Source: Rhodospirillales bacterium
GTDB taxonomy: Bacteria; Pseudomonadota; Alphaproteobacteria; Micavibrionales; Micavibrionaceae
Assembly: GCA_020638395.1 (NCBI GenBank)
Contig: JACKIP010000001.1
Location: 186,001-250,000, forward strand
DNA: 64,000 bases
Direction: 5' to 3'
Positions 58,874 through 64,000 of this stretch are shown in pieces. The translations under genes and the position numbers were made by a program. Numbering within the stretch: position 1 is the first letter of the stretch; each line of letters begins with the position of its first letter. A model generated the notes under the pieces. That model saw only the letters and a program-made list of their open reading frames with translations, did no database searches and was not told the origin of the DNA.

Positions 58874-60452
58874 TCCTCCCGCTGCTGCGCGTAAAAAGAG
58901 ACTTTCCAGCCTGACTCTGGTTATTCTGGCCGTCAGTATTCTGCCTCTGGTCCTGATGGGATTTGGCGTTTTTTACCTCAGCAAATATAAGCAAAATCTG
59001 ATAGAGGCGGCATACGAGCACATGCAGCGTGAAGCGTTCCTGATTAACCTTTTTGTGGAAGAAGACCCCGACAATGTCGGTTACCTGAAAGATCACTGGA
59101 ATAACGGGCAGAGTGTCGTTCTGATAAATACGGACGGTTATCTTTTTGAACAATGGGGGGATTATAAAAAGATGGCGGCGGCCAACCCCGTCTCTGAAGA
59201 AGAAGACGGCGAAAAATTTATGGGGGTTACAGAAGCACTTGCCACATTCTTTCTGTATTTGAACCCCACGCAAATGTCTTTGCCCTCCTTTCCGAATGTG
59301 CAGGACGGGGTCTGGGCGGACAGATTTCCGGAAGTGTCTGCCGCATTGCGCGGCGAGCCAGATCTGGGGGCTTGGGCGCTGGAGGGAGATTTTATCCTGA
59401 CCATTTCCATTCCTGTACGGGACGCACGGGGACGCATACAATATGCGCTGTTGCTGATGATGTCAGGTGAGGAAGTCACGCAGGCCATTGACTCCGTCCG
59501 CAAAGACATCGCACAGGCATTTATCATCGTGATGATTTTGACATTTCTGCTGTCGGTGTACCTGTCCAGCTTTATTGCCGTTCCCCTGAAAAAGCTGGGA
59601 CGAGCCGCAGAAGATATTCGGCGCGGGCAGCGAAATTTGACCGATCTGCCCGACATGAGCCACCGCAAGGATGAAATTGGCGAGCTCTCAATTATCCTGC
59701 GGCAGATGACACAGGCTTTGAATGACAGGATTGATGCGATCGGTAATTTTGCCGCGGATGTTGCTCATGAAATCAAAAACCCGCTGACATCTATTCATAG
59801 TGCGATTGAGACCGCTTTACTGATTAAAGATGACGATAAACGGCGGGCGTTGTTAGAAATTATGGATCAGGATGTCAAACGGCTGGACTGGCTGATTACG
59901 GATATTTCCAAAATATCGCGGCTGGATTCCGAGCTGGCACGCGATTCTTTCCATAAAATAGATCTGCGATCTGTTCTGAGAGAAACGGCAAATCTCTGGT
60001 CTGATCCGATGAGCCGTAGTTCCGGAGATCCGTCTGCGCTACAAAAACGCCCGCAGGTTATGTGTACGTTTCCGGATGATCCGTGCCTGACATGGGGGAG
60101 TGGCGATGCTCTGGCGCAGGTCTTCCAGAATTTGATTGCAAACGCCCTGTCCTTCAGTCCGCCCGGCCAGCCTGTACGTGTGATGCTGATCCGAAAGAAA
60201 CAAAGCCTGTATGTCTTTGTCGAGGATAAGGGCCCCGGAATTCCCGAAAGCCGATTGGAAAAAGTATTTGAGCGGTTTTACACCGACCGCCCGAAAGGGC
60301 ATGACCGGGTTAAGAATTCCGGTTTGGGATTATCCATTGCCAAACAGATTATTGATGCTCATAACGGCGAAATTTTTGCTGAAAATATTTATGAAGAAGA
60401 CAAAATAAGCGGCGCTCGCTTTATCGTTATTTTGCCGGCCTATGAGGGATAA
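58857..60452 (+). CDS. chvG: ChvG-type sensor histidine kinase
   Basis: The 531-residue protein starts at 58857, inside the chvI 3' end. It has two membrane helices (about residues 18-40 and 222-243), a periplasmic sensor part between, a HAMP linker, the phospho-acceptor His in FAADVAHEIKNPLTSIHS, and the ATPase domain with the N box QVFQNLIANALSFS, DKGPGIPESR and GLGLSIAKQIIDAH. In Agrobacterium-like bacteria the partner of ChvI is ChvG, inhibited by ExoR; no exoR is visible. The usual hprK downstream gene is missing too. Confidence 0.9.
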   Translation: MTTRFNPPAAARKKRLSSLTLVILAVSILPLVLMGFGVFYLSKYKQNLIEAAYEHMQREAFLINLFVEEDPDNVGYLKDHWNNGQSVVLINTDGYLFEQWGDYKKMAAANPVSEEEDGEKFMGVTEALATFFLYLNPTQMSLPSFPNVQDGVWADRFPEVSAALRGEPDLGAWALEGDFILTISIPVRDARGRIQYALLLMMSGEEVTQAIDSVRKDIAQAFIIVMILTFLLSVYLSSFIAVPLKKLGRAAEDIRRGQRNLTDLPDMSHRKDEIGELSIILRQMTQALNDRIDAIGNFAADVAHEIKNPLTSIHSAIETALLIKDDDKRRALLEIMDQDVKRLDWLITDISKISRLDSELARDSFHKIDLRSVLRETANLWSDPMSRSSGDPSALQKRPQVMCTFPDDPCLTWGSGDALAQVFQNLIANALSFSPPGQPVRVMLIRKKQSLYVFVEDKGPGIPESRLEKVFERFYTDRPKGHDRVKNSGLGLSIAKQIIDAHNGEIFAENIYEEDKISGARFIVILPAYEG

Positions 60453-60474
60453 GGGGGCGGTTTTTGAAAAAAGA

Positions 60475-60508
60475 AAAAGGGGACATAGACTGATCTATCT
60501 CCCCTTTT
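60475..60508 (-). terminator. Intrinsic terminator after tsf, bidirectional
   Basis: On the minus strand AAAAGGGGAGATAGA pairs with TCTATGTCCCCTTTT and is followed by TTTTTCTTTTTT-like bases (left of 60475). The complementary form serves chvG on the plus strand, though that strand has a weaker T tail. It lies in the 76-bp gap between the two convergent genes. Confidence 0.83.
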
Positions 60509-60528
60509 GGATGAAAGTCGTCGTCTGA

Positions 60529-61452
60529 TTACCCGTTTACGGCGGCGGCCACTTCTGCCGCGAAATCAGTTTCTTCTTTCTCGATTCCCTCTCCCAGCTG
60601 GTAACGGGCGAAGCCGGTCAGGGCCACAGGAGCGCCAACCTCTTTTTCTGCATCTTTCAGGACTTGAGAAATCTTACGCTCATTGTCCATGACATAGACC
60701 TGTTCCAGCAGGCAAATTTCTTCATAAAACTTCCGCATACGACCATCCAGCATTTTCTCGATGATCTCTTCCGGTTTACCCTGTGCGCGGGCCTGCTCGC
60801 GAATAATGTCTTTTTCGCGCTCCAGCTCACTGGCGTCTACTTCGGCACTGGTCAGATATTTCGGGAAAGCCGCAGCCGCATGCATGGCAATCTGCTTGCC
60901 GAGTTCTTGTAGTTTGGCTTGATCTCCGGTTGATTCCAGCGCGATCAGAACGCCTATTTTCCCCATATTGGGAACAACAGCGCCGTGCATGTATCCGGCA
61001 ACAACTCCGTTGGCAACTTCCAGGCGGGTTGCGCGGCGGAAAGCCATGTTCTCTCCGATTTTTGCAATCAGGTTGGTCAGATCTTCCTTCACAGCCTGCC
61101 CGCTTGCGCTGTCTGCATCGGCATAAGCGTCAACCGGTGTGTTTTCGGACAGAACGCGCTGTGTCAGAGAGGCCACATAATTCTGGAAGATATCATTGCG
61201 GGCGACGAAGTCAGTTTCCGCATTCACTTCAATTGCGACCCCTTTTGTGCCGTCCAGAGCGATAGATACCAGACCTTCCGCAGCGGTCCGTGAAGATTTC
61301 TTCTCGGCTTTGGCCAGACCTTTTTTCCGCAGGTAATCAATCGCAGATTCCATATCTCCATTGGTCTCGATCAGCGCTTTCTTGGCGTCCATCATGCCTG
61401 CGCCGCTTTTTTCGCGCAGATCCTTGACCATAGCTGCTGTAATCTCTGTCAT
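60529..61452 (-). CDS. tsf: Elongation factor Ts
   Basis: The 307-residue protein recycles EF-Tu by releasing GDP. It starts at 61452, with AGGAG 8 nt before, after an upstream in-frame ATG that lacks a site. The N-terminal UBA-like part has ITAAMVKDLREKSGAGMMDAKKAL; the core has ETDFVARNDIF, read as the TDFVARN motif for EF-Tu contact, and a second half with VEMNAETD-like and KIGVLIALES segments. It lies after rpsB on the same strand, the universal rpsB-tsf order. Confidence 0.97.
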   Translation of the reverse strand: MTEITAAMVKDLREKSGAGMMDAKKALIETNGDMESAIDYLRKKGLAKAEKKSSRTAAEGLVSIALDGTKGVAIEVNAETDFVARNDIFQNYVASLTQRVLSENTPVDAYADADSASGQAVKEDLTNLIAKIGENMAFRRATRLEVANGVVAGYMHGAVVPNMGKIGVLIALESTGDQAKLQELGKQIAMHAAAAFPKYLTSAEVDASELEREKDIIREQARAQGKPEEIIEKMLDGRMRKFYEEICLLEQVYVMDNERKISQVLKDAEKEVGAPVALTGFARYQLGEGIEKEETDFAAEVAAAVNG

Positions 61453-61487
61453 AATATTTCTCCTAATTATAAAGTTTCGTTTCAAAG

Positions 61488-61512
61488 AATTACCCGGGGA
61501 AACCGGGTAATT
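61488..61512 (-). promoter_or_regulatory. Hairpin between rpsB and tsf
   Basis: AATTACCCGG and CCGGGTAATT form a 10-bp stem with a 5-nt loop in the 94-bp intercistronic gap. It lacks a T tail, so it is more likely a processing or stabilising element, or a partial attenuator of tsf, than a full terminator. Confidence 0.6.
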
Positions 61513-61546
61513 TGCAATCAGTTGATGCTGTCAGGGGCCTGACGTA

Positions 61547-62341
61547 TCAGGCTTGCGCTGCTTTTTTCAGCTCTTCCGGAGCGATGTCCTCGGCGGCGGC
61601 GGGCAGATCAACGCTGATCTCCTCTTTTGCGCCCATATCGATTCCGGAGGCAGACAGTTCTGCCTGCATACCTTGCAGGATGCTGGAAACTGCCAGATCG
61701 CAATATAGCTCAATTGCGCGAATTGCATCGTCATTACCGGGAATCGGGAAATCAATTCCGGCCGGATCACAGTTTGTATCCAGAACAGCAAATACAGGGA
61801 TACCCAGCTTATTCGCTTCTTTAATTGCCAGATCTTCTTTGTTGGTGTCGATGATAAACAGAGCATCCGGTTTTCCGCCCATGTTTTTAATTCCGCCGAT
61901 GGATAGCTCCAGCTTGTCGCGCTCCCGCGTTAACATCAGGACTTCTTTTTTTGTCAGTCCTTTATTTCCGTTTGAGAGAAGCGTTTCCAGCTCTTTCAGA
62001 CGCTTGATAGACAGGGAAATCGTTTGCCAGTTGGTCATCATTCCCCCCAGCCAGCGGTGGTGAACGTAGTACTGTCCGCAGCGAGTTGCCGCATTTTTGA
62101 TTTTATCCTGTGCCTGACGCTTGGTGCCGACGAACAGAATGCGACCGCCCTTGGAGGCAATGTCTTTCAGACCGTTCAGCGCCTGTTCCAGCATCGGAAC
62201 AGTTTGTTGCAGGTCAATAATATGAACGTTATTGCGAACACCAAAGATGAACGGTTTCATTTTTGGGTTCCAGCGACGGGTGTGGTGCCCGAAGTGAATG
62301 CCAGCTTCCAGTAGCTGGCGCATGGTAAATTCAGCAGCCAT
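61547..62341 (-). CDS. rpsB: 30S ribosomal protein S2
   Basis: The 264-residue protein is S2, needed for binding of S1 and for initiation. The start at 62341 follows GGAG in AAAGGAGAAAG. Motifs: MRQLLEAGIHFGHHTRRWNPKM, VHIIDLQQTVPML, ILFVGTKRQAQDKI, RWLGGMMTNWQTI and the NKEDLAIKEANKLGIPVFAVLDTNCDP region read in parts. The final 40 residues are acidic and Ala-rich, a modest extension. The reading frame continues about 200 bp upstream, but that is leader. Confidence 0.97.
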   Translation of the reverse strand: MAAEFTMRQLLEAGIHFGHHTRRWNPKMKPFIFGVRNNVHIIDLQQTVPMLEQALNGLKDIASKGGRILFVGTKRQAQDKIKNAATRCGQYYVHHRWLGGMMTNWQTISLSIKRLKELETLLSNGNKGLTKKEVLMLTRERDKLELSIGGIKNMGGKPDALFIIDTNKEDLAIKEANKLGIPVFAVLDTNCDPAGIDFPIPGNDDAIRAIELYCDLAVSSILQGMQAELSASGIDMGAKEEISVDLPAAAEDIAPEELKKAAQA

Positions 62342-62522
62342 TTCTTTCTCCTTTGTTAAAGCCTCTGCAGAACATGATCCGGGTATTGGCATACCGGGAC
62401 ACAAAAGACTGTCCTGCATGTGAATTTGTAGTTGGAGAGAGATATAACCGCCCTGCCGCAGAAATGCAAGCATTTTATCAGAGTATGAGTTTCGTCCCCA
62501 CCGGGGCCGGACCCTGAAAGTC
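62342..62522 (-). promoter_or_regulatory. rpsB leader region
   Basis: The 181-bp gap upstream of rpsB contains an imperfect palindrome, CCGGGTATTGGCATACCGGG (62377-62396), and a GC-rich hairpin-like stretch near 62495-62515. rpsB leaders in many bacteria are bound by S2 as an autogenous control; here I can only point to the foldable sequence. Confidence 0.4.
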
Positions 62523-62726
62523 TCAGCAGGCAACCTGCTGGTCAATATAAGACTTCAGGGCGCGAATATCTGCCGGGGCGTCCGTTTCCAGCAACAGTTT
62601 GGCTGTATATGTGAAACGCTCATTCTGATTAGCTTCGGCGGCCTGACACAGGGCGTACCGGTGCACAGCCTTTAGCTCGTGGTACTTGCGGGCAAGTTCT
62701 TCCAAGCGTGGGTTTTTTGTCATCAT
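62523..62726 (-). CDS. Small hypothetical protein upstream of rpsB
   Basis: The 67-residue protein has a perfect AGGAGG 6 nt before its ATG at 62726, which strongly supports translation. It is wholly helical and charged, with LEELARKYHELKAVHRYALCQA and a final IDQQVAC. Two cysteines, no membrane segment, no known domain. It might be expressed together with rpsB, whose start lies 181 bp downstream. Confidence 0.62.
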   Translation of the reverse strand: MMTKNPRLEELARKYHELKAVHRYALCQAAEANQNERFTYTAKLLLETDAPADIRALKSYIDQQVAC

Positions 62727-62892
62727 GACTAACCTCCTGATATAGCAAGGTTTCTATTATAGCTTGTTTCACGCAAATACGTCATGTATATAAAGCAATG
62801 AACATATGCTATAGATGCATGCAACCTGTAAAATAGACCGCATGCGGTCTTTCTTTCATGATCCCGTAACAGATATTTGTTAGAATAAAATT

Positions 62893-64000
62893 ATGAAGGC
62901 TTTGTTCGTTCATGACACGTACTATATGCAGGACCCGGAAAGTCCGGCAGTCTGGTCATTTGGGGCCTTTCCCTATAGCCTGTGGGCGGAACGGTTTCTA
63001 CCGCATTTTGACACGCTGAGTGTAATCGGACGGGAAAAGATGTACGCGTCCGGGGACATCGCCGGACATCCGCGCAGCGATGGCGCGCAAGTCTCTTTTC
63101 ACCTGCTGCCGAATATTAACAGTCCATTTAAACGCCTGTTTTCATCAAAACCGGTGCAGGAAAAGATCGAACAGCTGGTCAAAGCTCATGATGTTGTGAT
63201 TATCCGCGGGCCGGTGGAATTCGGCATGATGGCGGCGGCGGCGGCGCGCCGGTTTAAAATTCCGTACGTGGTGGAGATGTCGGGCTGCGCGTACGATCAT
63301 ACCTATTACCACGGATCTTTGATTGGGAGGCTGTACGCGCCGATCAAATTCAGGCGGGCCAAAGCCATGGTACGTCTGGCGGATGCGGTGATGTACGTCA
63401 CCCGTCACTTTTTGCAGGAGCGTTATCCGACCAAAGCGCATCAGGCCGCTGCGTCGAATGTTGAAATTGACATGCCGGACATTTCCGTTCTCGAGCGGCG
63501 GCTGGCCCGGATTGAGACGTACGCCCTGCCTCTGCGCATTGGATTGATTGGAAATTACGGGAATTCCCTGAAAGGAGTCGGGGTTGCGATACAGGCTCTG
63601 GGGCGCATTAAAGATAACCTCCCCCCGTTTGAGTTCCACATTTTGGGAAAGGGAGATCCCAACCTGTGGCAAAAAGACATAAAGGACGCAGGATTGCAGA
63701 CACAAGTCTATTTTGACGGGGTGCGTCCTTCCGGAACGGCGGTGCTGGAATGGCTGGATGAGGTTGATTTTTATATTCAGCCGAGTTTTCACGAAGGCCT
63801 GCCGCGGGCAATGATCGAAGCTTTGAGTCGCGGATGTCCGGCTCTGGCATCGGATGCCGGGGGAACGGATGAGCTGTTGCCGCCGGAAAATATCCACAGG
63901 CGTGGCGATGTCGAGTCTCTGGCTAGGCGTTTGGAATGCACTCTGACCGACAAGGACTGGATGAAGCAGCAAGCCCACCTGAATTTTGATACGGCCCGTC
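62893..64000 (+). CDS. Glycosyltransferase, truncated by the window end
   Basis: The first 369 residues of a family 4 (GT-B) glycosyltransferase are present, starting at the ATG at 62893. The N-terminal half has the VVEMSGCAYDHTYYHG segment; the donor half has LRIGLIGNYGNSLKGV, and FYIQPSFHEGLPRAMIEALSRGCPALAS, the E-x7-E motif read across two stretches. It lacks a membrane helix in the seen part. It may belong to a polysaccharide locus that goes on to the right. Confidence 0.88.
   Translation, partial: MKALFVHDTYYMQDPESPAVWSFGAFPYSLWAERFLPHFDTLSVIGREKMYASGDIAGHPRSDGAQVSFHLLPNINSPFKRLFSSKPVQEKIEQLVKAHDVVIIRGPVEFGMMAAAAARRFKIPYVVEMSGCAYDHTYYHGSLIGRLYAPIKFRRAKAMVRLADAVMYVTRHFLQERYPTKAHQAAASNVEIDMPDISVLERRLARIETYALPLRIGLIGNYGNSLKGVGVAIQALGRIKDNLPPFEFHILGKGDPNLWQKDIKDAGLQTQVYFDGVRPSGTAVLEWLDEVDFYIQPSFHEGLPRAMIEALSRGCPALASDAGGTDELLPPENIHRRGDVESLARRLECTLTDKDWMKQQAHLNFDTAR

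Overview
The window reads as chromosomal DNA of an alphaproteobacterium. Several small markers of that class are present: an NDUFA12-type complex I subunit, a zf-CHCC/NDUFS6-like zinc-finger protein, a CpdR-type receiver, a ChvI/ChvG-type two-component pair, an Hsp20 plus DUF1150 pair, a DUF2155 protein and a hemD-mitofilin-hemY gene order. Coding density is high. I saw no phage, insertion sequence with transposase, or CRISPR array. I could not assign a genus. All family assignments come from reading motifs in the translations; no search was run.

Layout. 1-3408 (minus): hemD, a mitofilin-like membrane protein with an N-terminal helix-turn-helix, and the start of hemY, with a 357-bp gap holding palindromic repeats. 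3520-5764: tsaD, gpsA and a tRNA-Val(GAC). 5948-9947: a secreted orphan protein, cpdR, aroQ, an NDUFA12 protein, an MlaD-type protein and a DUF2155 protein. 9980-13775: an L,D-transpeptidase, a YfgM-like protein, bamB and an EVE-domain protein. 13917-15030: hsp20-DUF1150 with a possible RNA thermometer, and a small zinc-finger protein. 15490-19851: an aminotransferase, engB, an MscS channel, an orphan and an RsmC-like methyltransferase. 19899-33757: a type I secretion region with a 556-residue RTX protein, a roughly 1,919-residue RTX adhesin with a von Willebrand A domain, a TolC protein, an LssB-like ABC exporter and an HlyD-type adaptor, interrupted only by hisB. 33788-40495: a large orphan gene, thrS, pepA, a repeat island and another orphan.

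41378-44603 is the most informative junction. The tightly coupled hemE-hemH-trpA operon runs left, an orphan gene runs right, and between them is a 480-bp AT-rich gap with several near-consensus DnaA boxes. In Caulobacter and Rickettsia the chromosome origin lies beside hemE, so this gap is a candidate oriC. 44850-48756 holds two tandem paralogous orphan genes, a secreted coiled-coil protein and a TSUP permease. 48788-51985 is a polysaccharide locus (Wzz-like, glycosyltransferase, polymerase/ligase). 52166-57968 has an acyl-CoA synthetase, accB-accC, a BioC-like methyltransferase, a YgjV-like protein and two small orphans. 58127-60452 is chvI-chvG. 60529-62341 is rpsB-tsf with terminators. A small orphan and a truncated glycosyltransferase end the window.

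The non-coding DNA carries a family of palindromic elements that start with GTCATT. Two 92-bp copies, in opposite orientation about 39 kb apart, differ by a compensated base-pair change. Several members sit together in a 386-bp island flanked by a 29-bp perfect direct repeat at the 3' end of a gene.
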